NCBI GenBank assembly: GCA_020637805.1
Contig: JACKJU010000001.1
Coordinates: 310,001-374,000 of the forward strand
Reading direction: 5' to 3'
Source of the DNA: Nitratireductor sp.
GTDB taxonomy: Bacteria > Pseudomonadota > Alphaproteobacteria > Rhizobiales > Rhizobiaceae
Length of the DNA: 64,000 bases
Under the pieces are notes generated by a model that saw only the letters and a program-made list of their open reading frames with translations, did not search any database and was not told where the DNA came from. Numbering within the stretch: the stretch's first letter is position 1; each line of letters opens with the position of its first letter. Below, one piece after another: positions 55,133-62,927 of the stretch. A program made the position numbers and the translations under genes.

Positions 55133-56140
55133 CTAAAGCGTCTCGCGCGCCAGCCATTTATGCCAGCCTGCCTTCGAGCCGTTGAAGACGTTGAGATCAA
55201 TGTGGTGATCCACGCCCTTTGCCCTGCCGGTTCCGGTGTACTGCCAGAAAATCCAGTCGCGGTCGCCATAGACGTTGCGCGGATGGTCGGCTACCGAGCG
55301 AAGCCAGAACGGATAATCCTTGAACTCGCCTTTCAGGTTGTCTTCGTAGAAATCCGGTGCCGTGTAGATGATCGGCTTCTGCCCGTAATGCGCCTCGAGC
55401 TTCTCCATGAAGACCCTCATCTTCTCCAGAACGACCTCACGCGACGGCCGCTTGCGGCAGGTGCGCGAATGGCTGTTCCATTCGACATCGATTACGGGAG
55501 GAAGCGCGCCTGCCTCCTTTGGCACGTTCTGGATGAACCAGTCAGCCTGATGGGACGCGAGACTGCACCAATAGAAGAAGTGATAGGCTCCGCGCGGGAT
55601 CCCGGCTGCACGTGCCTCCTTCCAGTAGCGCTGAAAGGACGGGTCCATGTGGTCGTCGCCCTCGGTGGCCTTGATGAAGGCAAAATTGCCGCCCTGTACG
55701 CGAAGCTTCTTCCAGTCGATGTCTCCCTGCCAGCGCGAGACGTCGACACCGTGAACCTGGAAATGCTTGGGATGCAGATGGTGGTCGAACTTGATCGGCT
55801 TGGCATCTCCGAAGCTCGCCTTGTAAACGGTCGGTTTGGCCCGCCCGGACTGCGGTTTGGCCGATGGTACCGGCCGCAGCAAAGCCAGTTTCTCCTCAGG
55901 CGCAGTTCCCGCAGCATCTTCGCTGTAGGAAAGCGGTGCACCGGAAGGCCCCTTGCCTTCCTCCTCGACTGAGAACGGGAACGGTTGTTCCTGCGCCGTT
56001 TCATGGCTTGAAGCACCCACCTCGGCGGCCGGAGCAATCGAACCGGTGGTGCCGGCGACATCGGCATCAAGGGGATTCATTCCGGATGAGAAGCACCCGG
56101 AAAGCAGACACGCCAGACCCGCCATGGAAGTTGCAAACAT
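55133..56140 (-). CDS. GH25 lysozyme lipoprotein
   Basis: A ~335-residue lipoprotein with lipobox LACLLSGC followed by ~100 residues of Pro/Ala/Glu-rich linker and a glycoside hydrolase family 25 domain (~125–330): VDVSRWQGDIDWKK, NFAFIKATEGD, PPVIDVEWNSH with the catalytic Asp/Glu pair and WQYTGTG. It should cut the peptidoglycan glycan strand at the outer membrane. Start is uncertain: TTG codons at 56149 and 56194 would add residues, the first giving a more usual basic n-region. Confidence 0.88.
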   Translation of the reverse strand: MFATSMAGLACLLSGCFSSGMNPLDADVAGTTGSIAPAAEVGASSHETAQEQPFPFSVEEEGKGPSGAPLSYSEDAAGTAPEEKLALLRPVPSAKPQSGRAKPTVYKASFGDAKPIKFDHHLHPKHFQVHGVDVSRWQGDIDWKKLRVQGGNFAFIKATEGDDHMDPSFQRYWKEARAAGIPRGAYHFFYWCSLASHQADWFIQNVPKEAGALPPVIDVEWNSHSRTCRKRPSREVVLEKMRVFMEKLEAHYGQKPIIYTAPDFYEDNLKGEFKDYPFWLRSVADHPRNVYGDRDWIFWQYTGTGRAKGVDHHIDLNVFNGSKAGWHKWLARETL

Positions 56141-56396
56141 AAAACGCAAGATAACACCCGTTACGCGACACAAATTGGGCAATAGGAGCCACAATGCTTC
56201 CTTGCCGGTTAACGAATCCTTTCAGAGTCGTTGGCAATTTGAACGGCGTCCTTAACGAAGGGTTACCGGCGAAATGGGTACCGACCAGCGACTGCTGCTG
56301 TTTGCAAAATGCAGCTTCTCCACTCAGCCGGGTGGGCAGTCATGCGGAACAGGCCCATTCCGGGGTCATATTCAGTTGGTTTTGTCGGAGAAGTGG

Positions 56397-56473
56397 TGGC
56401 GATCCCGGCAGGATTCGAACCTGCGACCATCGGCTTAGAAGGCCGGTGCTCTATCCAGCTGAGCTACGGGACC
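56397..56473 (-). tRNA. tRNA-Arg(TCT)
   Basis: On the minus strand a 77-nt cloverleaf with encoded CCA: acceptor GGTCCCG with CGGGATC, D-arm AGCTCAGCTGGATAGAGC, anticodon loop CTTCTAA (anticodon TCT) and T-arm GGTTCGAATCC. Discriminator is G. Confidence 0.95.
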
Positions 56474-56556
56474 AAACTCTTGCAGCCATTGCGCCGCAAT
56501 TGCGGGAAGACTGGACATTTCTGCGCGCGCACAACGTGCGCAGACCATGCCCTGGA

Positions 56557-56862
56557 TCAATGGGTCCAGGGCTGGCGGCGACCAAAGGAAAAGTTCTCGG
56601 CATAGGTGGCAGACCGGCGACGCTTCTCGCGTTCCGGCGTCAGGATATAGGGAATACCCTCGCGCAATGCGTATTCGACGGCGGCTTCCTTGGACGGAAA
56701 CTTCATGCGTATCTGGGTCTTAGTGTCCGCCGACGACGTGTAGCCCATCAACGGCTCTACCTTGCGCGGCGTCTCGGGAATGAATTCCAGCACCCAATAG
56801 CCGGTCTTGGCAGAACCAGACTGCATGGCGGTTTTGACGGGCGAATAGATTCTTGCTGTCAT
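56557..56862 (-). CDS. NDUFS4-like complex I accessory protein
   Basis: A 101-residue protein of the NADH dehydrogenase ubiquinone Fe-S protein 4 family: ARIYSPVKTAMQSGSAKTG, WVLEFIPETPRKVEPLMGY and the KFPSKEAAVEYALREGIPY motif, ending NFSFGRRQPWTH. Alphaproteobacterial complex I contains this subunit, as does the mitochondrial enzyme. It lies between two tRNA genes. Confidence 0.92.
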   Translation of the reverse strand: MTARIYSPVKTAMQSGSAKTGYWVLEFIPETPRKVEPLMGYTSSADTKTQIRMKFPSKEAAVEYALREGIPYILTPEREKRRRSATYAENFSFGRRQPWTH

Positions 56863-56906
56863 GTGAACCCCCGGAGTGACCGACAGGAAACCTCCGCCGG
56901 AAAACT

Positions 56907-56983
<77 letters not shown>

Positions 56984-57056
56984 AATGCCGTATGTTCCGA
57001 CCGGGTTTCAGTACACAAAGCTATCATGCGCCGCAAGGCGGACGTGCACTTTCAGG

Positions 57057-57608
57057 TTATTTTTCCGTGTCAAAAAGGGGATGCGAGATTCTGTCCCCCG
57101 CCTTAAGCCCAATCAGCCTCGAAACACCGCCGTTCAATTCGAGCACGTAATCCACCGGCTCCCCCGAGGAAATGATGTCGGTGGAGAAAGGCGTGGTCCG
57201 TTCGGCGACCGTTACAACCTTGCCGTCCTTGTCGATGAAAATCATGTCCAGCGACAGCGGCGTGTTCTTCATCCACATGGAAACCCAGTCGGTTTCACCG
57301 AAAACAAACAGCATGCCGTGCGTGGGCGGCATTTTCTCGCGATGCATGAGGCCTACCGACCGCTCAACGGCATCGTCCGCAATCTCCGCGGTAAAGCGGA
57401 AGCGCCCCTGGGCGGTATTGATGAACAGCTCTTCCGATTCCCTGCCATCGACGGTCAGCGGCGCAGCCGGACCCGGCTTTGGCTGTGCTTGCGCGGCGGC
57501 ATTTCCGGCATGAGACCAGGCAGCAATGCCAAGAATCAAGACCACACCTGCAAGGCGCATCCAACGGGAAGCGAGTGAAAGGAAGTTCGACGCCATGGGG
57601 AAACTCAT
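57057..57608 (-). CDS. DUF192 exported protein
   Basis: A 183-residue secreted protein with a signal segment (residues ~15–40, …HAGNAAAQA) and the DUF192 core: RSVGLMHREKMPPTHGMLFVF, MWMKNTPLSLDMIFID and VDYVLELNGGV. Function unknown; the fold is small and beta-rich. ATG 57596 is an alternative start; neither has a good ribosome-binding site. Confidence 0.88.
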   Translation of the reverse strand: MSFPMASNFLSLASRWMRLAGVVLILGIAAWSHAGNAAAQAQPKPGPAAPLTVDGRESEELFINTAQGRFRFTAEIADDAVERSVGLMHREKMPPTHGMLFVFGETDWVSMWMKNTPLSLDMIFIDKDGKVVTVAERTTPFSTDIISSGEPVDYVLELNGGVSRLIGLKAGDRISHPLFDTEK

Positions 57609-57687
57609 CTGCCAAATTGGCCGCTAGTGAAGGTCAGTGCATCCCCTTGCCTCTTGAAACCGGCAAGACAAAGGCGCAAACAGAATC

Positions 57688-57784
57688 GTTTCACCTCAGG
57701 GTGGAAACGGCGTCTTTCGGCAAACAATTGAATTCCTTTGCGCATTTCGATTTCTCCGATTTCGTCAAAATCGAAATTACCCTA
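57688..57784 (+). repeat. Two-hairpin intergenic repeat, copy 3
   Basis: GTTTCACC…GGAAAC hairpin (57688–57708), TTGAATTC, TGCGCATTTCGATTT (57740s) and the arm pair TTTCGATTT (57745–57753)/AAATCGAAA (57768–57776). Its end reaches the TAG stop of scpB at 57782–57784. Confidence 0.75.
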
Positions 57785-58504
57785 GTCGTCGCCGTCGCCA
57801 CCGGTAGGCGGAAGAAGGCCAAGTTCCTCGAAGTCGGTATCGGTAAGTGGGTCCTCGTCCTCGGTCAGTTCGTCACTGTCGACGGGAACAGGCACCTGGA
57901 AGTGGGCCGGAAGCTGGGACTGGAGCAATCCGGCCCCCTTGAGCTCTTCCAGGCCCGGCAGATCGCGCAATTCGGAGATACCGAAGTGATCGAGAAATTC
58001 CGTGGTCGTACCGTAGGTCACAGGCCGGCCCGGCGTCTTGCGCCGTCCGCGCATCTTCACCCATCCGGTTTCCATGAGCACGTCCAGTGTACCTTTTGAT
58101 GTGGCGACGCCGCGGATCTCCTCCACCTCTGCACGCGTCACCGGCTGGTGGTAGGCGATGATCGCAAGGACTTCGAGCGCCGCCCGCGAGAGCTTCTTGA
58201 CCTCGACCGCTTCCTTCTGGAGTAAGAAGCCGAGATCATCCGCAGTGCGGAACGCCCAGTGATCGCCCAGCTTGACCAGGTTCACGCCACGGCCCGAATA
58301 GGCCTGCTGCAGTTCCTGAAGCAGCAAACGGATGTCGGCACCATCGGGCATTCGATCGGCAAGGGTTTTCTCGCTCACCGGCTCGGCAGAGGCAAACAGG
58401 AGCGCCTCGATCATTCGAATCTGTTCGCGCAGGTCGCGGGCATTGCGTCCCTCCCCGCCAGCGGAAGAAAAGGAGACGACGTTTGCAGTCTGATTCTCGG
58501 CCAT
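57782..58504 (-). CDS. scpB: Chromosome segregation/condensation protein ScpB
   Basis: A 240-residue winged-helix protein of the SMC–ScpAB condensin: RMIEALLFASAEPVSEKTLA, LEVLAIIAYHQPVTRAEVEEIRG and LMETGWVKMRGRRKTPGRPVTY. The acidic tail ends in the repeat element. It is coupled with scpA upstream (gap 39 nt). Confidence 0.94.
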   Translation of the reverse strand: MAENQTANVVSFSSAGGEGRNARDLREQIRMIEALLFASAEPVSEKTLADRMPDGADIRLLLQELQQAYSGRGVNLVKLGDHWAFRTADDLGFLLQKEAVEVKKLSRAALEVLAIIAYHQPVTRAEVEEIRGVATSKGTLDVLMETGWVKMRGRRKTPGRPVTYGTTTEFLDHFGISELRDLPGLEELKGAGLLQSQLPAHFQVPVPVDSDELTEDEDPLTDTDFEELGLLPPTGGDGDD

Positions 58505-58543
58505 TTCTCGTTTTCCTCGTTCTGGCGCTTGTGCGCCGAATAA

Positions 58544-59398
58544 TCAGGCATCCAGCCGGGTTTGATCGCTATTGTCCTGATCGGAACCGCCGAAGTCTGG
58601 GCGTCCCCGCCCTTCCTTCAGGTAGATGGGCTGATATGCCCCTTCCTGCCGCATCTGCAACACGCCTTCTCGCACAAGTTCAAGCGAGGCAGCGAAGCTT
58701 GATGCCATTGCCGTAACCCGCTGCTTGGGGTCAGGAATGAATTGGATCAGATACTGGTCCAGCGGTGTCCAGTCCTCAATGCGCCCGACTAGCCGTGTCA
58801 GGATGGCGCGCGCATCTGCCAGCGACCAGACCGAACGCTTGCCAACCGAAACGCTGGAAACGGACTGGCGCTGGCGCATCGAGGCGTAGGCGGTCAGGAA
58901 ATCGTATAGCGTGGCCGAATACTGCATGCTGGTATCCGTCAGCATCGGTTCGGGATCGCCACGCCGGAAGAAGTCCCTGCCAAGGCGATTGCGATTTACC
59001 AGGCGTTTGCCGGCCTCTCGCATAGCCTCCAGACGCTGCAACCTGAAGGCCAGCTGCGCCGCTAGTTCCTCGCCGGTCGGGCCGTCTTCGCCGCTTTCAA
59101 CATCCGGAAGGAGGAGCTTGGACTTTAGGAAGGCAAGCCAGGCGGCCATCACGAGATAATCCGCCGCCAGCTCTATGCGGACCTTGCGCGCTTCCTCGAT
59201 GAACAGGAGATACTGTTCGGCGAGGGCGAGGATCGAAATCCTGGCCAGATCCACCTTCTGGCGCCGGGCAAGTTCCAGAAGCAGGTCAAGCGGCCCCTCG
59301 AAACCCTCGACGTCGATGAGGAATTGCGGGTCGGAAACCGCCCGCTCATCTTCTGTCGAGGACCAGAGGTCCGTCATCTTGTCGACGCTGTCGTTCAT
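58544..59398 (-). CDS. scpA: Condensin kleisin ScpA
   Basis: Bridges the SMC heads. The 284-residue kleisin starts with FEGPLDLLLELARRQKVDL and has YLVMAAWLAFLKSKLLLPD, and a C-terminal winged helix region (ASFAASLELVREGVLQMRQE). Start at ATG 59398 was preferred over GTG 59413. Confidence 0.94.
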   Translation of the reverse strand: MNDSVDKMTDLWSSTEDERAVSDPQFLIDVEGFEGPLDLLLELARRQKVDLARISILALAEQYLLFIEEARKVRIELAADYLVMAAWLAFLKSKLLLPDVESGEDGPTGEELAAQLAFRLQRLEAMREAGKRLVNRNRLGRDFFRRGDPEPMLTDTSMQYSATLYDFLTAYASMRQRQSVSSVSVGKRSVWSLADARAILTRLVGRIEDWTPLDQYLIQFIPDPKQRVTAMASSFAASLELVREGVLQMRQEGAYQPIYLKEGRGRPDFGGSDQDNSDQTRLDA

Positions 59399-59502
59399 CT
59401 GCCTGTGCCGCACCGGTTTGCCGGCACTTTCTTCGATGCCGCATTGGCCGGAGTTGCCGCTGAACCGCGGCGGACTTCCGGCAAGTGCCGCAGTCTATCC
59501 AA

Positions 59503-60519
59503 TCAGGCTACCGGTTCCAAGATTTGCCGGTATTCCTCACGCAGTGCATCCACATCAATTTCCTGCGGGGTACCAATCCTCGAAAGCGCGCTGGCGGCAC
59601 GTTCCAGTGCCTTGCCTTCCAGAACAGGGCAAACGCTCGCGACCTCCTCCATCTGGCTCATGATGCCATTGCAATGGAGTGCCATGTCACATCCGGCGGC
59701 GAAGGAGGCATCTGCGCGCTCTGCCAGCGTTCCCGCCAGTGCCTCCATCGAGAGATCGTCGCTCATGAGCATCCCGTCAAACCCGATTTCGCCGCGAATG
59801 ATGTCGCCGATCACGTGTGCCGAGGTGGTCGCCGGAGCCGTTCCGTCCAGCGCATGGTACCGAATGTGGGCGGTCATGGCGAGCGGCATGTCGTTGAGCG
59901 CCTTGAAGGGCACGAAATCCAGTGCCGATAGTTCGGCGTGGCTTGCATGGACTTCCGGAAGCGACTTGTGGCTGTCAACCCCGGCCCGGCCATGGCCCGG
60001 AATATGCTTGACGACCGGCAATACCCCGCCTTCCATCAGCGCGGTACAGGCAATGCGCCCCATTGTTGCAACTTCCTGCGGATCGGAAGAATAGGCCCGG
60101 TCGCCGATCACGTCATGGCTGCCAGCCACGGGAACGTCGAGAACCGGCAGGCAGTCGACGTTGATGCCCATCGAATAGAGATCATGGGCTATCAGCCGCG
60201 AATGCAGCCAGAGCGCCCGTTCGCCAGTCGCCTTGTCCTTGCGCCAGATATCGCCCAGTGCACGGCCAGTGGCGTAGGACTGCCAATGCGGCGGGCGCAA
60301 GCGCTGAACCCTGCCCCCCTCCTGATCGATCAGCACCGGCGCGTCAGCCCGGTGCACAGCGTCGCGAAACTCGTCAACCAGTTTGCTGACCTGCTTGGGG
60401 TCCGAAATGTTGCGTGCAAACAGGATCAGTCCCCACGGACATTCGTTCTCGATGAACGCCCGCTCCTCGTGGCTTAGAGCCAGCCCCGCAACACCGGTAA
60501 TGAAAGCCTTGATTCCCAT
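59503..60519 (-). CDS. nagZ: Beta-N-acetylglucosaminidase NagZ
   Basis: A 338-residue GH3 hydrolase that removes GlcNAc from muropeptides in peptidoglycan recycling. It has VLIDQEGGRVQRL, KHIPGHG with the catalytic His, and MSDDLSMEAL with the catalytic Asp. It is cytosolic in proteobacteria. Confidence 0.95.
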   Translation of the reverse strand: MGIKAFITGVAGLALSHEERAFIENECPWGLILFARNISDPKQVSKLVDEFRDAVHRADAPVLIDQEGGRVQRLRPPHWQSYATGRALGDIWRKDKATGERALWLHSRLIAHDLYSMGINVDCLPVLDVPVAGSHDVIGDRAYSSDPQEVATMGRIACTALMEGGVLPVVKHIPGHGRAGVDSHKSLPEVHASHAELSALDFVPFKALNDMPLAMTAHIRYHALDGTAPATTSAHVIGDIIRGEIGFDGMLMSDDLSMEALAGTLAERADASFAAGCDMALHCNGIMSQMEEVASVCPVLEGKALERAASALSRIGTPQEIDVDALREEYRQILEPVA

Positions 60520-60554
60520 GATAGGGAGAATATGCGCGGCGCGCGGGAATGCAA

Positions 60555-60580
60555 AAGAAAAAGGCGCCGCGCGGCGCCTT
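60555..60580 (-). terminator. Terminator after the SPOR protein gene
   Basis: Perfect 20-nt palindrome AAGGCGCCGCGCGGCGCCTT (60561–60580); on the minus strand it ends in TTTTTCTTTT. It lies 30 nt past the SPOR gene stop and before nagZ. Confidence 0.75.
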
Positions 60581-60609
60581 CTCCTGTTTCAATGCAAAGG
60601 TTGCGCTCG

Positions 60610-62832
60610 TTACCTCGAAACGAAGCAGCTGCCGCCGGCAGCCTTGAGGCGGCTGCAGAATTCGTTGGCATCGGATTTCGACGCCGAAGGTATCTTGACC
60701 CGGTAGAAGGTCGAACCGTTGACCTGCGCAGATTCGATCGACGCCTGACGGCCATCAAAGATCGATGCAAAACGGCGGCGCAAATTGTCATAAGATGCCT
60801 TTGCCGCTTCCTGCGAACGCTGCGAAGCGACCTGAACCTTCCACTCGCTTGAAGTGGTGGGGGCAGCGGCTGGTGCAGGCGTCGCTGATGCAATGCGAGT
60901 CGGGGCATTTTCCGCAGCTGGCTGAGGCACGGCAGCGGGGGCTGCTGCGGGCTTTGGTGTTGCAGGCTGCGTGGCAACAGGCTTGGGCGCAACTGCCACG
61001 GGCGCAGCTTCCGCAGCCTGGACCGGTGCGGCCTCCGGTTGCCGCGGGCTTGGTGTCGGCACGGGAATGTCTCCGGTGGACGCGGAGCCCAGCAATATCG
61101 TCTCCGGGGCCGCATCTGTCCCGGCATCAACAGCAACCGGGTCCGCCAAAGCAAGTTCTGATCCGGTGGATTGCGAACCCTGCAGGCTGGAAGGCGGCGC
61201 AATGATGGTGCCGTCCGGCTTCACCGTGAAGGTCGAAACGCGTTTTGGCGCAAGACCAAGAGGCGCATTTTGCGAAATGTCCGAAACCTGCTGCGGTTCT
61301 ACGCGATCCCCGGACTTGGCAGGCACCTCGGCCACCTGCTCGACCTCAACCGGTGTCTGGCGAGAATCGACCAGTGTCTTCTGTTCAGGCTCCATGCTGT
61401 TCGTGCCGGCCACGCTGTCATAGACCTGATTTTCGGTATTGGCGATTTCCTTGCCGCCAGGTTCTTCCGGCTTGACCTTGACCGGCTCATTGTCCGCCTT
61501 GACGATGACAGGCGCGTCACCCGAGGGACCGCCACTGTCACCAAACACGCCCCAGGCAACAACTCCGAGGCCAGCGACAAGCGCCACTCCAAGTGCGCCC
61601 AATGCAAGTTTGAACCCGCTGCTTCTGCGGCTTTCACCTGTCATCACCGGCTGGTGGTCGTCGATGCCATAGGCCGGGTCTGCAGCGAATTCCTGACCGA
61701 ACTCCTGTTCGAAATCGGCCGCCGGGTCATATGCCTGATAGCGACCCGGTTCGTCGATGCCGGGAACAGCAGGCTCGTCCAGCTCGGCGTGGACAGATGT
61801 GGGTGCCATCGAAGGAGCGCCGTATGGCGATTGCGATTGATCGCCGTCTACTTCCGGCGCGCTGCCTGACGCGGAGAGTTCTTCGCTGAAGGCGTTCTCG
61901 AAATCCTGTTCAAGAGACGCAATCAGCGCTTCGGTGTCGTCGCCTTCACCATGTTCGGTCTCCCAAACCTGTTGCTTGAAGGCCTCGCCAAAATCGACCT
62001 CGGGATCGCCAACTGCCGCTGCGTCGGCGTGCACCTGAACGTGGTCGCCAAGGTCGGCAGCAACACCCGAGATATCCTGCGTTTCCGCGTGTCCGGAATC
62101 CTGCTCCATTTCGAGGGTTTCGGCAAAGCCCTGCGCGAAGAAGTCCTCCAGATCATCCGCCGGCTCGTCACCGGTCGATGCATCCATTTGCGCAACGCTT
62201 TCGGCCACGTCGCGCGCAGCCGCACCGGCGGCCAGTGCTTCGATCTCGTCGAATTCGGCATCGAGATCATCCGGAACGGGAGCTGCGGCCGCGTGGGATT
62301 GCGCAGCATAGGTCTCATTGAGCGCAGGCGTTCCACTGTCGCGCACCAGTCCCTCGGAGACATCCCCCTCGGAAGGTCCACCATATGCCGAATGGGTTTC
62401 CTGCTCCTCGAATCCGCTCGTCAGTTCTGCGAGCAGTTCTTCCTGGAGGTCGAATTCCTGTTCGGACGCCAGTTCTGCACTCGCGTTGTTTGATCCACTC
62501 TCTTCTGCAGAGAGTTCCGCATGGAAAGCCTCGGCAAACTCCGCGTCAGTCTCTTCATCCGCCGAAACCTGCGCGGGGCTCACAGCCTCATCCTGGGGTG
62601 CCTCCCCCAATTCGCGCATCAGTTCGGCTTCAAGATCGAACCCGGAGTCCAGGTCTTCAGCGGTTTCTTCGGCGTCATGGGCTTCGACTTCGTGCGCCAT
62701 TGCTGGCGCGGCCACCTGCTCGCGAGGCGCCTCGCGGGAATCGCCGGCAACAATTCGTGCCAGTTCCGCCAGCGGATCATCATCCGGATATGAGTAATTT
62801 TCAGCCCGATAGGTCGAGTTCTGGTCGGTCAT
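60610..62832 (-). CDS. SPOR-domain membrane protein with repeated acidic motifs
   Basis: A 740-residue bitopic inner-membrane protein. Residues 1–~400 are acidic and cytoplasmic and contain about seven similar short units (e.g. DLEAELMREL, EFAEAFHAEL, DLQEELLAEL, DFFAQGFAETL, DFGEAFKQQV, DFENAFSEEL, DFEQEFGQEF). One span lies at ~407–432 (LALGALGVALVAGLGVVAWG). A Pro/Ala-rich periplasmic linker leads to a C-terminal SPOR domain (WKVQVASQRSQEAAKASYDN; FYRVKIPSASKSDANEF), which binds denuded septal peptidoglycan. Likely a cell-division-associated factor. Confidence 0.88.
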   Translation of the reverse strand: MTDQNSTYRAENYSYPDDDPLAELARIVAGDSREAPREQVAAPAMAHEVEAHDAEETAEDLDSGFDLEAELMRELGEAPQDEAVSPAQVSADEETDAEFAEAFHAELSAEESGSNNASAELASEQEFDLQEELLAELTSGFEEQETHSAYGGPSEGDVSEGLVRDSGTPALNETYAAQSHAAAAPVPDDLDAEFDEIEALAAGAAARDVAESVAQMDASTGDEPADDLEDFFAQGFAETLEMEQDSGHAETQDISGVAADLGDHVQVHADAAAVGDPEVDFGEAFKQQVWETEHGEGDDTEALIASLEQDFENAFSEELSASGSAPEVDGDQSQSPYGAPSMAPTSVHAELDEPAVPGIDEPGRYQAYDPAADFEQEFGQEFAADPAYGIDDHQPVMTGESRRSSGFKLALGALGVALVAGLGVVAWGVFGDSGGPSGDAPVIVKADNEPVKVKPEEPGGKEIANTENQVYDSVAGTNSMEPEQKTLVDSRQTPVEVEQVAEVPAKSGDRVEPQQVSDISQNAPLGLAPKRVSTFTVKPDGTIIAPPSSLQGSQSTGSELALADPVAVDAGTDAAPETILLGSASTGDIPVPTPSPRQPEAAPVQAAEAAPVAVAPKPVATQPATPKPAAAPAAVPQPAAENAPTRIASATPAPAAAPTTSSEWKVQVASQRSQEAAKASYDNLRRRFASIFDGRQASIESAQVNGSTFYRVKIPSASKSDANEFCSRLKAAGGSCFVSR

Positions 62833-62927
62833 GTACGCATTCTACCTGTCTGTACCCGCCACTATTCACGGATGCCAAGCACGCCGTCAAAGCGACCGGA
62901 TACTCCCCAAATGGGGCGATCCGGTGG

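Noticed and set aside
57661..57784. Possible riboswitch upstream of the DUF192/scpB junction
   Set aside because: The structure is fully explained by the repeat family that also occurs at 33.4 and 51.2 kb.
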